NCBI RefSeq assembly: GCF_020177055.1
Contig: NZ_JAIQXT010000011.1
Span: 1 to 51,910 of the forward strand
Length of the DNA: 51,910 nt
From: Sphingomonas sp. R647
GTDB lineage: Bacteria > Pseudomonadota > Alphaproteobacteria > Sphingomonadales > Sphingomonadaceae
Reading direction: 5' to 3'
The notes below the pieces were generated by a model. The model was not told the DNA's origin, did not search any database, and worked only from the letters and a program-made list of their open reading frames with translations. This document shows positions 1 to 7,020 of the stretch, piece after piece (position 1 is the stretch's first letter; every line of letters begins with the position of its first letter). The position numbers and the translations under genes are program-made.

Positions 1-103
1 GGCACCGGCCCGCTCCCCCACCCGGCCACCCAACGCGAGTGTATTCTATGGGTGGCCGGGTGGGGGAGCGGGCCGGTGCCGCCTAACTGAGAACGACTCT
101 AGC
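1..103 (+). repeat. Hairpin repeat element, copy 1 (left end cut by the window)
   Basis: Positions 1-32 and 49-80 are a perfect 32-bp inverted repeat around a 16-nt loop. The right flank (81-103), containing AACGACTCTAGC, matches the right flank of the other copies. The left flank found elsewhere (AGCTTCGCTGAA) lies outside the window. Related copies lie at 24139-24259, 48532-48655 and 51816-51910. The element is intergenic, just upstream of the DnaJ-type gene. No transposase is encoded. Confidence 0.9.
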
Positions 104-112
104 CCCCAAACC

Positions 113-142
113 CTTGCACTCTCCCCCTGTCGCGCCGATGTA
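113..142 (+). promoter_or_regulatory. Candidate promoter of the DnaJ-type gene
   Basis: CTTGCA at 113-118 is followed after 16 nt by CCGATGTA (135-142), which resembles the heat-shock sigma-32 pattern (CTTGAA, then CCCCATnT). The same DNA can be read as a weak sigma-70 pair (TTGCAC, 17 nt, GATGTA). It lies about 40 bp before the GTG start at 183. A heat-shock reading fits a co-chaperone, but the match is partial. Confidence 0.3.
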
Positions 143-182
143 GCGGGCTAATACGCTGAACATCAATCAACCGGGGAAACAC

Positions 183-1127
183 GTGGCCGATCCTTACGCA
201 ACCTTGGGAGTCTCGCGCGGGGCCAGCGAGGATGAGGTCAAGAAGGCGTATCGCAAGCTCGCGAAAGAGCTGCATCCCGACCGCAACCGCGACAACCCCA
301 AGGCCGCAGAGAAGTTCGGCACGGTGACGCAGGCCTATGACCTGCTGATGGACAAGGACAAGCGCGCGCGCTTCGACCGCGGTGAGATCGACGGCGACGG
401 CAATCCGACCTCGCCGTTCGGCGCGGGCTTTGGCGGCGCGCGCAGCGGTCCGCAGGGCGGCTTCCGTCCGGGCGGCGCGCAGTTCGATTTCGGCGGCGGC
501 GGCGATGCCGGGTTCGAGGATATTCTTGAGGGGCTGTTCGGCGGCCGTGCCGGCGGCGGACAGCCCGGCGGCGGCTTCTCCAGCGGCTTCGGTCGCCGCC
601 CCCCGCCAGCCAAGGGCGCCAATGTCGCCTATCGCCTGCGCGTCCCGTTCGAGGATGCCGCCGCGCTCAAGCAACAGCGGATCCAGCTGCGCGACGGATC
701 GACCATCGACCTCAAACTGCCCAAGGGCGTCGAAACCGGCACGCAGATGCGCCTCGCCGGCAAGGGTGATGTGGGGCCGGGCGGCAATGGCGACGCGATC
801 GTGACGATCGAAGTCGAGCCGCACCGCTTCTTCACCCGCGACGGCGACCATATCCGCCTCGACTTGCCCGTAACGCTCAAGGAAGCGGTCGCGGGCGCAG
901 TGGTACGCGTGCCGACGCCCGAGGGCGCGGTGAACCTCAAGGTTCCGGCGGGGTCGAGCTCGGGCAAGACGCTGCGGCTCAAGGATCGCGGTTTCCACGG
1001 CAAGGCCGCGCGGGGCGACCTGCTCGTGACGCTGATGATCGAAATCCCCGGCGCCGACCCAAAGCTCGCCGAGTTCGTCGCCGACTGGACCGATCAGGGG
1101 AACCCCCGCGCCCGGCTGGGCGTCTGA
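183..1127 (+). CDS. DnaJ C-terminal domain co-chaperone (CbpA/type II-like)
   Basis: This 314-aa co-chaperone should stimulate the ATPase of DnaK and deliver client proteins to it in the cytoplasm. Residues 1-68 form the J domain, with the essential HPD at 31-33. Residues about 75-135 are a Gly/Phe-rich linker, and about 150-310 are the substrate-binding C-terminal beta domains. The CxxCxGxG zinc fingers of true DnaJ are absent, so it is the CbpA/type II class and not the main dnaJ. The start is GTG at 183 after a purine-rich GGGGAAA. The next gene begins 9 bp after the stop, so co-transcription is likely. Confidence 0.9.
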   Translation: MADPYATLGVSRGASEDEVKKAYRKLAKELHPDRNRDNPKAAEKFGTVTQAYDLLMDKDKRARFDRGEIDGDGNPTSPFGAGFGGARSGPQGGFRPGGAQFDFGGGGDAGFEDILEGLFGGRAGGGQPGGGFSSGFGRRPPPAKGANVAYRLRVPFEDAAALKQQRIQLRDGSTIDLKLPKGVETGTQMRLAGKGDVGPGGNGDAIVTIEVEPHRFFTRDGDHIRLDLPVTLKEAVAGAVVRVPTPEGAVNLKVPAGSSSGKTLRLKDRGFHGKAARGDLLVTLMIEIPGADPKLAEFVADWTDQGNPRARLGV

Positions 1128-1136
1128 CGGAGCGGC

Positions 1137-2078
1137 ATGACCGATCCAATCTCCCCCGAATCGCCCGAGGCGCGTCGCCACGGTTTCCACCAGCGGCTGT
1201 CGGACCTCGGCGTCACCGATCGGATGATCGTGGTGACGAAGCGGGTGGCGGTGGGTGCCTTCAACGAAGGCTTCACCCATGCCGGCAACCTCGCCTATCT
1301 CAGCCTTGTCACCCTTTTCCCCTTCTTCATCGTCGCGGCGGCGATCGCGCGGCTGTTCGGTCGCACCGGCGACGGGCTTCAGGCGGTCAGCGCATTCCTG
1401 CAGACGGTGCCGCCAGAGGTCGCCAATCTGCTGCGCCCGGCGATTATCGAGGTGCTGGAGGGGCGGTCAGGCTCGCTGCTGTGGCTCGGCGCGCTGGTCG
1501 GGCTGTGGACGACATCGGGGTTCATCGAAACGATCCGCTCGATCCTGCGTCAGGCTTACGGCATCCCCTCGGTCACGCCCTTCTGGCGGCTCAAGCTGGC
1601 GGCGATCGGCATGGTGATCGCATCGGTCGTGCTGGCGATGATGGCGTTCAGCTTTCAGGTCATCCTGCTCGGCGTGGAGCAATTCATCTGGCGCTTCCTG
1701 CCGTTCGCGTCGGGCACCGCGCAGATCCTGTCGATTTCGCGGATCGCGCCCGCGATCGCGCTGTTCGCTGCGATGTACATCCTGTTCTACACGCTGACCC
1801 CGTCGCGCTACCGCAAATCGGGCTGCCCGAAATGGCCCGGCCCCGCCTTCGTCACTGCGTGGTGGATGGGTTGCACGACTGCGCTCCCCTTCGTGATCGG
1901 CACCTTTGGCGGCTATGGCCTGACCTATGGCAGCCTCGCTGGCGTGATGGTCGCGCTCATCTTCTTCTTTCTAATCGGATTCGGCGTCGTTATCGGCGCC
2001 GAGCTCAACGCCGCGCTGGCAGAAACGCCCGATAACGGGTTAGAGAAGCCGCAAGAGGGACCGGAGGGTAAGACGTGA
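1137..2078 (+). CDS. YihY/virulence factor BrkB family membrane protein
   Basis: This 313-aa polytopic inner-membrane protein belongs to the YihY/BrkB family, once mis-assigned as RNase BN. Its biochemical role is unsettled. The cytoplasmic N-terminus (about 1-45) is followed by around six hydrophobic segments. The family hallmarks are visible: the NLAYLSLVTLFPFF segment near residues 51-64, the WTTSGF region near 125, and a final membrane segment rich in Phe followed by GFGVVIGAELNA. The stop codon overlaps the GTG start of fabI by 4 bp, so translation is probably coupled. The pairing with a fatty-acid synthesis gene suggests an envelope role, but that is inference. Confidence 0.88.
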   Translation: MTDPISPESPEARRHGFHQRLSDLGVTDRMIVVTKRVAVGAFNEGFTHAGNLAYLSLVTLFPFFIVAAAIARLFGRTGDGLQAVSAFLQTVPPEVANLLRPAIIEVLEGRSGSLLWLGALVGLWTTSGFIETIRSILRQAYGIPSVTPFWRLKLAAIGMVIASVVLAMMAFSFQVILLGVEQFIWRFLPFASGTAQILSISRIAPAIALFAAMYILFYTLTPSRYRKSGCPKWPGPAFVTAWWMGCTTALPFVIGTFGGYGLTYGSLAGVMVALIFFFLIGFGVVIGAELNAALAETPDNGLEKPQEGPEGKT

Positions 2079-2878
2079 CCGGATTGATGCAGGGTAAACG
2101 CGGGCTCATCATGGGGCTCGCCAATGATCGTTCGCTCGCCTGGGGCATCGCCAAGAAGCTGCGCGAACAGGGCGCGGAGCTGGCGTTCAGCTATCAGGGC
2201 GAAGCGCTGGAGCGCCGCGTGCGCCCGCTCGCGCAGGAATTGGGCAGCGATTTCCTGATCGAGTGCGATGTCAGCGATATGGCCGAGCTCGACAAGACCT
2301 TCGACACGCTGGCCGAGCGCTGGCCGACGATCGACTTCGTCGTCCACGCGATCGGCTTTTCGGACAAGAACGAGCTGCGCGGCGGCTATGTCGACACCAG
2401 CCTCGACAATTTCCTGATGACGATGAACATCAGCGTCTATTCGTTCGTCGCCGTGGCCAAGCGTGCGAGCGCGATGATGCCGAACGGCGGATCGCTGCTG
2501 ACGCTCAGCTATTACGGCGCGGAAAAGGTCATCCCGCACTACAACGTCATGGGCGTGGCCAAGGCGGCGCTGGAGACCAGCGTCCAGTATCTCGCGGTCG
2601 ATCTCGGCCGCGACAATATCCGCGTCAACGCGATCAGCGCCGGGCCGATCAAGACGCTCGCCGCATCGGGCATCGGCGACTTCCGCCTGATCCTCAAGTG
2701 GAACGAGCTGAACGCGCCATTGAAGCGCAACGTGACGATCGAGGATGTCGGCGGCGCCGGCCTCTACCTCCTCTCCGACCTCGCCTCGGGCGTGACCGGC
2801 GAAACGCACCATGTCGACGCCGGCTACCATGTCATCGGCATGAAGGCGGAAGACGCCCCGGATATCGCGCTGGTGTAG
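2075..2878 (+). CDS. fabI: Enoyl-[acyl-carrier-protein] reductase (NADH) FabI
   Basis: FabI catalyses the last step of each fatty-acid elongation cycle, reducing trans-2-enoyl-ACP with NAD(P)H. It is the target of triclosan. The 267-aa protein is an atypical short-chain dehydrogenase. The N-terminal GLANDRSLAWGIA (14-26) is the FabI-type dinucleotide motif. The catalytic Tyr146, Tyr156 and Lys163 are present, with Y-x6-K spacing at 156-163. The start is GTG at 2075, preceded by GGAGGG and overlapping the stop of the YihY gene; an ATG four codons later is a weaker alternative. The reading frame ends 4 bp before the left inverted repeat of the DUF559 element. Confidence 0.97.
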   Translation: MTGLMQGKRGLIMGLANDRSLAWGIAKKLREQGAELAFSYQGEALERRVRPLAQELGSDFLIECDVSDMAELDKTFDTLAERWPTIDFVVHAIGFSDKNELRGGYVDTSLDNFLMTMNISVYSFVAVAKRASAMMPNGGSLLTLSYYGAEKVIPHYNVMGVAKAALETSVQYLAVDLGRDNIRVNAISAGPIKTLAASGIGDFRLILKWNELNAPLKRNVTIEDVGGAGLYLLSDLASGVTGETHHVDAGYHVIGMKAEDAPDIALV

Positions 2879-2882
2879 ATAT

Positions 2883-3363
2883 CCCTCTCCCCATGGGGGA
2901 GAGGGAAGGGGCCCGCGCCGAAGGCGTGGGAAGGGTGAGGGTCAGTGGGAAGAACACGCTTCTCCAGTGACGACGGCAGCGTAGAGCACGCACGCGAGCT
3001 GCGCCGCGAAAGAACCCCCGCCGAAGCGTCGCTGTGGGCCGTGCTTCGAAATCGCGGACTCGAAGGCTGCAAGTTCCGGTTCCAGCAGCGGCTCGGTCCG
3101 TATTTCGGCGACTTCGTATGCCAGAGCGCGCGACTGGTCGTGGAAGTCGATGGTGACACGCACTACACCGAAGCGGGAACGGCGGGTGATGCCCGCCGCG
3201 ACGCCTATTTGGCCCAAGAAGGATATCGGGTTGTGCGGTTCACCAACCACGAAGTGATGACCAACCTCGACGGGGTCGCAGATGCGATCCGATCGGCACT
3301 GACCCTCACCCTCCCACCGCCTGCGGCGGCGGGCCCCTCCCTCTCCCCCGAGGGGGAGAGGGG
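2883..3363. repeat. Inverted-repeat-bounded DUF559 cassette
   Basis: A 65-bp arm at 2883-2947 matches, in reverse complement, a 67-bp arm at 3297-3363 with few differences. Both arms contain a terminal CCCTCTCCCC/GGGGAGAGGG palindrome, an inner GC-rich palindrome and the block CACTGACCCTCACCCT. Between the arms lies only the DUF559 frame. The layout (long terminal inverted repeats around one nuclease-like gene) looks like a mobile or formerly mobile cassette. A single small palindrome of the outer type recurs at 25601-25626. I see no clear target-site duplication. Confidence 0.75.
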
Positions 3364-3370
3364 GCTATGA
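2945..3370 (+). CDS. DUF559 endonuclease-fold protein
   Basis: This 141-aa protein is of the DUF559 family, related to very-short-patch-repair (Vsr) and restriction-endonuclease folds. No reaction is established for this member. The typical elements are ordered: RRERTPAEASLW (20-31), GPYFGDFVC (51-59), the acidic strand VVEVDGDTH (65-73) and RVVRFTNHEV (95-104). Asp56, Glu67 and Asp69 are plausible metal ligands. The GTG start at 2945 and its GAGGG ribosome site lie inside the left inverted repeat. The last 22 or so residues are encoded by the right repeat. The stop overlaps the ATG of the GNAT gene (ATGA). Confidence 0.85.
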   Translation: MGRTRFSSDDGSVEHARELRRERTPAEASLWAVLRNRGLEGCKFRFQQRLGPYFGDFVCQSARLVVEVDGDTHYTEAGTAGDARRDAYLAQEGYRVVRFTNHEVMTNLDGVADAIRSALTLTLPPPAAAGPSLSPEGERGL

Positions 3371-3894
3371 CCATCGCCATCCGCCCCGCCACCGGCGGTG
3401 ACGTCGCCGCGATCGATGCCCTGCTCCGGCGCAGTTTTCCTGCGGCCGATGAGGCGAACCTCGTTCGCCAGTTGTGCATCGATGGCGACATGGTGCTGAC
3501 CCTCGTCGCGGATGACGAGGAGAGCGGCGCGCTCGCGGGCATGGTCGCGTTCAGCCGTATGGCAGTGGCCGTCAACGACGTCGCCCTCGCCGCGGTCGCG
3601 CTTGCCCCGGTCGCGGTCGAGGCGGCGTATCGCCAGCAGGGCGTGGCCGAAGCGCTGATCGCCGCCGGGCATCAGCATCTTGGCGATGCGGGCTATCTGC
3701 TCAGCTTCGTGCTCGGCGATCCAGCCTATTATGGCCGCTTCGGCTATGCCGCCGATCTCGCGCGCGGGTTCGACTCGCCCTATGCCGGGGACTATCTGAT
3801 GGCGCTGGCACTGCAGGACGGAAAGCTGCCGTGCGGCGTGCGGGGTGTTGCCAGCCATGCAGCGGCGTTCGCGGCGCTTAGTGAAGCAGGATGA
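3367..3894 (+). CDS. GNAT family N-acetyltransferase
   Basis: This 175-aa acetyltransferase, of the YhbS-like predicted group, would transfer an acetyl group from acetyl-CoA to an unknown amine. The GNAT fold is seen from the N-terminal IRPATGGDVAAIDALL through the acetyl-CoA loop near YRQQGVAEALI (about 92-102). The C-terminal FVLGDPAYYGRFGY segment is characteristic of this subgroup. The start overlaps the DUF559 stop. Its strong ribosome site (GGGGGAGAGGGGG) belongs to the right arm of the inverted repeat. It is followed by an ATGA overlap with the next gene, giving a coupled GNAT - membrane protein - aroC unit. Confidence 0.88.
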   Translation: MTIAIRPATGGDVAAIDALLRRSFPAADEANLVRQLCIDGDMVLTLVADDEESGALAGMVAFSRMAVAVNDVALAAVALAPVAVEAAYRQQGVAEALIAAGHQHLGDAGYLLSFVLGDPAYYGRFGYAADLARGFDSPYAGDYLMALALQDGKLPCGVRGVASHAAAFAALSEAG

Positions 3895-4178
3895 GCGGCT
3901 TTCATCTGATCCTCGGTATCGGGGGCGCGACCGTTCTCGGACTGCTTTTCCTGTTCGTTGAGCAGAGGCGAATGAGCTGGGCCAGCGCGAGTATTGAAGC
4001 CTTTCGGCTTTGGGCTTTCATGGCGATTTCGGTGCTGACAGTTTGGACTGCGGTTCGTACCGAAGCACCGGAGTTCCAGATCGGAATAGCATTGGTCAGT
4101 CCGGTGTTTGCAGCGTTGCTCGTCAATAATATCTATCTCGCGCTCCGCCAGCGGTTCGCGCAGGAGAACGCGCCATGA
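3891..4178 (+). CDS. Small two- or three-helix membrane protein, unknown function
   Basis: I do not recognise this 95-aa protein. Hydrophobic segments are visible at about residues 5-24, 41-54 and 65-84, and the C-terminus is basic (ALRQRFAQENAP), suggesting a small inner-membrane protein. It overlaps the GNAT stop and the aroC start by 4 bp each (ATGA), so its translation is coupled to both. Base composition is somewhat less GC-biased at third positions than in aroC. The tight overlaps argue for a real gene. Confidence 0.7.
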   Translation: MSGFHLILGIGGATVLGLLFLFVEQRRMSWASASIEAFRLWAFMAISVLTVWTAVRTEAPEFQIGIALVSPVFAALLVNNIYLALRQRFAQENAP

Positions 4179-5242
4179 GCTTCAACACCTTCGGCCGCGT
4201 CCTCCGCTTCACCACCTTTGGCGAAAGCCACGGCCCCGCAATCGGTGCCGTGGTCGATGGCTGCCCGCCGCGCCTCGACCTCAGCGAAGCCGATATCCAG
4301 CCGTTCCTCGACAAACGCCGCCCCGGCCAGTCGCGCTTCACCACGCAGCGGCAGGAGCCCGACGCGGTCCGTATCCTCTCAGGCGTGTTCGAGGGGCGGA
4401 CCACCGGCACGCCGATCGGTCTGTTGATCGACAATGTCGACCAGCGCTCAAAGGATTATTCGGAAGTCGCCAGCGCCTATCGCCCCGGCCATGCCGACTA
4501 TGCCTATGACGCCAAATACGGCTTTCGCGACTATCGCGGCGGCGGGCGCTCCTCGGCGCGCGAGACGGCGATGCGTGTCGCGGCGGGCGCGGTCGCGCGC
4601 AAGGTGATCCCGGAAGTCACCATCACCGCCTGGGTCGAGGCGATCGGCGGTGACGCGATCGACTATACGAAGTTCGATGCTGCCGAGATCGGCAACAACC
4701 CCTTCTTCTGTCCCGATCCCGATACGGCGGCGCGCTGGGAACAGCTGGTGGACGATGCGCGCAAGGCTGGCTCGTCGCTCGGCGCGGTGATCGCGTGCGA
4801 GGCGACCGGCGTTCCGGCAGGCTGGGGCGCGCCGCTCTATGCCAAGCTCGACAGCGAGCTGGCGAGCGCCATGATGAGCATCAATGCTGTCAAGGGCGTC
4901 GAGATCGGCGACGGCTTTGCGGCGGCGGCGCTGTCGGGTGAGGCCAATGCCGACGCGATGCGGCCCGGCGCGAACGGCCCCGAATTCCTTGCCAACCATG
5001 CCGGCGGCATCGCGGGGGGCATCTCGACCGGTCAGCCAGTGCGCGTGCGCGTCGCATTCAAGCCGACCAGCTCGATCCTCACCCCGGTCGAAACCATCAA
5101 CCGCGACGGCGCGGCGACCGAAATCCGCACCAAGGGCCGCCACGACCCGTGTGTCGGCATTCGCGGCGTACCGGTGGTCGAGGCGATGATGGCGCTCGTC
5201 CTCGCCGACCAGAAGCTGCTCCACCGCGCCCAGTGCGGCTGA
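4175..5242 (+). CDS. aroC: Chorismate synthase AroC
   Basis: AroC makes chorismate from 5-enolpyruvylshikimate-3-phosphate, using reduced FMN, at the end of the shikimate pathway. The 355-aa length is normal for the family. The N-terminal signature FGESHGPAIG (15-24, catalytic His19), the RPGHADY and RGGGRSSARETA segments, and the C-terminal GRHDPCVGIRGVPVVEAM signature are all present. The start overlaps the preceding small membrane protein gene by 4 bp. A stretch of about 130 bp follows before the next gene. Confidence 0.97.
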   Translation: MSFNTFGRVLRFTTFGESHGPAIGAVVDGCPPRLDLSEADIQPFLDKRRPGQSRFTTQRQEPDAVRILSGVFEGRTTGTPIGLLIDNVDQRSKDYSEVASAYRPGHADYAYDAKYGFRDYRGGGRSSARETAMRVAAGAVARKVIPEVTITAWVEAIGGDAIDYTKFDAAEIGNNPFFCPDPDTAARWEQLVDDARKAGSSLGAVIACEATGVPAGWGAPLYAKLDSELASAMMSINAVKGVEIGDGFAAAALSGEANADAMRPGANGPEFLANHAGGIAGGISTGQPVRVRVAFKPTSSILTPVETINRDGAATEIRTKGRHDPCVGIRGVPVVEAMMALVLADQKLLHRAQCG

Positions 5243-5371
5243 TCAGCCTGCCGCTTCGACAGCGCAGTTGACGGGCGAGCCGGGCCCCTTCGCCGATGGG
5301 GCGAGGAACCGGCATGCGACTTCTGCCCAATAGCGCGCGTTCAACCCGCGCTATGTAACCAGGAGTATCCC

Positions 5372-5617
5372 ATGCGCCACAAGACGCTCTTCAGCCTCAT
5401 CGCCCTGTGCGGGTCGTCCGCCGCCATCGCCGCAATCGGCACGCCGCAGATCGAACCGCCGCTCCAGAATGACATGACCAACCAGGTCGCGCCCGACGAC
5501 ACCACCGCGCCCGACACGCTGTCGAACGCAACCGATGTCGAGCCGAGCGCGCAGCCGACCGATCCGACGCAGGATGGGAGCGACGCCGCGCCCGAGCCTA
5601 ATTCGACCTTTTACTGA
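5372..5617 (+). CDS. Small secreted acidic protein, unknown function
   Basis: This 81-aa protein has an N-terminal signal peptide (basic MRHK, hydrophobic core to about residue 20, likely cut after an Ala near residues 20-22). The rest is a low-complexity Asp/Thr/Pro/Gln-rich tail without cysteines. AGGAG lies 7-8 bp before the ATG. It is probably periplasmic and unstructured. I cannot assign a function. It converges with purA, and a perfect hairpin separates the two genes. Confidence 0.6.
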   Translation: MRHKTLFSLIALCGSSAAIAAIGTPQIEPPLQNDMTNQVAPDDTTAPDTLSNATDVEPSAQPTDPTQDGSDAAPEPNSTFY

Positions 5618-5628
5618 CGGATTTCGTC

Positions 5629-5654
5629 CCCGGACGCGGTCCACCGCGTCCGGG
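5629..5654. terminator. Bidirectional hairpin between the small secreted protein gene and purA
   Basis: CCCGGACGCGG at 5629-5639 pairs perfectly with CCGCGTCCGGG at 5644-5654 around a 4-nt loop. The T-run is weak on either strand (TTAACTT on plus), so termination efficiency is uncertain. Its position between convergent genes fits a shared terminator. Confidence 0.65.
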
Positions 5655-5660
5655 TTAACT

Positions 5661-6950
5661 TCAGTCCGCGAACGGATCTCGGACCAGGATCGTGTCCTCA
5701 CGCTCCGGGCTGGTCGAAACCAGCGCGACCGGGCACCCGATCAACTCTTCGATCCGCCGGATATACTTGATCGCCTGCGCCGGCAGCTGCGCCCAGCTGC
5801 GCGCACCCGCGGTCGATTCGCTCCAGCCCTCGATCTCCTCATAGACCGCGACCGCGCGGGCCTGATCCTGCGGGCTGGGTGGCAGATAATCGTAGTGCTT
5901 GTCGCCGACGGTATAGCCGGTGCAGATTTTCAGCGTCTCCATCCCGTCGAGAATGTCGAGCTTGGTCAGCGCGATGCCGGTAACGCCGCTCAGCGCGACC
6001 GACTGGCGCACCAGCACCGCGTCGAACCAGCCACAGCGGCGCTTGCGACCGGTGACCACACCGAACTCGCGCCCGCGCGTGCCGAGCAGCTCGCCGATCT
6101 CGTTGTCCTGCTCGCTCGGGAACGGGCCGGAGCCGACGCGGGTCGTGTACGCTTTTACGATTCCCAGCACGAAGCCGACCGACCCCGGGCCAAGGCCAGA
6201 GCCCGACGCCGCCGCGCCGCTCACCGTGTTGGACGAGGTGACGAACGGATAGGTGCCATGGTCGATGTCGAGCAGCGCGCCCTGCGCGCCCTCGAACAGG
6301 ATGCGCTTGCCCGCTTCCTTCGCGCCCTTCAGCGTCAGCCATACCGGGGCGGCATAGGGCAGCACCGACGGCGCGATCTCGCGCAGCTCTTCGATCAGGC
6401 GCGCGCGGTCGATCGGCGGCTGCCCGAACCCGGCGCGCAGCGCGTCGTGATGCGCGCAGAGGCGATCGAGCTGCGGCCCGAGATCGTCGAGATGGGCGAG
6501 GTCGCACACCCGGATCGCGCGACGGCCGACCTTGTCCTCATACGCCGGGCCGATGCCGCGCCGCGTGGTGCCGATCTTGCCCGCACCGCTCGCATCCTCG
6601 CGCAGCGCGTCGAGGTCGCGATGGAAGGGGAGGATCAGCGGCGCGGTCTCGGCGACCTGCAGCGTTTCGGGCGCGATCTCTACGCCCTGCGCGCGCAGCT
6701 TCTCGATCTCGTCACGGAAATGCCAGGGGTCGAACACCACGCCATTGCCGATCAGCGACAGTGTCCCACGTACCAGTCCGGAAGGGAGCAGCGACAGCTT
6801 GTACACCTTGTCGCCGACGACCAGCGTGTGGCCGGCATTGTGCCCGCCCTGAAAGCGGACCACCAGATCGGCGCGGCTGGCGAGCCAGTCGACGATCTTG
6901 CCCTTGCCCTCATCGCCCCATTGGGCGCCGATCACCGCGACGTTCGCCAA
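5661..6950 (-). CDS. purA: Adenylosuccinate synthetase PurA
   Basis: PurA joins aspartate to IMP using GTP, the first committed step to AMP, in the cytoplasm. The 429-aa protein has the P-loop-type GAQWGDEGKGKIVD (8-21), the NAGHT motif near residue 39, and the conserved GRRGIGPAYEDK region near 128-140 (here TTRRGIGPAYEDK). The start is TTG at 6950, with AAAGGA about 9 bp upstream. There is no in-frame ATG before the essential WGDEGKGK, so the rare start is well supported. It lies 70 bp downstream of the histidine kinase gene on the same strand. Confidence 0.97.
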   Translation of the reverse strand: MANVAVIGAQWGDEGKGKIVDWLASRADLVVRFQGGHNAGHTLVVGDKVYKLSLLPSGLVRGTLSLIGNGVVFDPWHFRDEIEKLRAQGVEIAPETLQVAETAPLILPFHRDLDALREDASGAGKIGTTRRGIGPAYEDKVGRRAIRVCDLAHLDDLGPQLDRLCAHHDALRAGFGQPPIDRARLIEELREIAPSVLPYAAPVWLTLKGAKEAGKRILFEGAQGALLDIDHGTYPFVTSSNTVSGAAASGSGLGPGSVGFVLGIVKAYTTRVGSGPFPSEQDNEIGELLGTRGREFGVVTGRKRRCGWFDAVLVRQSVALSGVTGIALTKLDILDGMETLKICTGYTVGDKHYDYLPPSPQDQARAVAVYEEIEGWSESTAGARSWAQLPAQAIKYIRRIEELIGCPVALVSTSPEREDTILVRDPFAD

Positions 6951-7020
6951 CTATCCGATCCTTTCAGGTTATGCGCGGTCCCCCTAGGCCCCAAGCGCGC
7001 GCACGTCCAGCATCGCGCGG

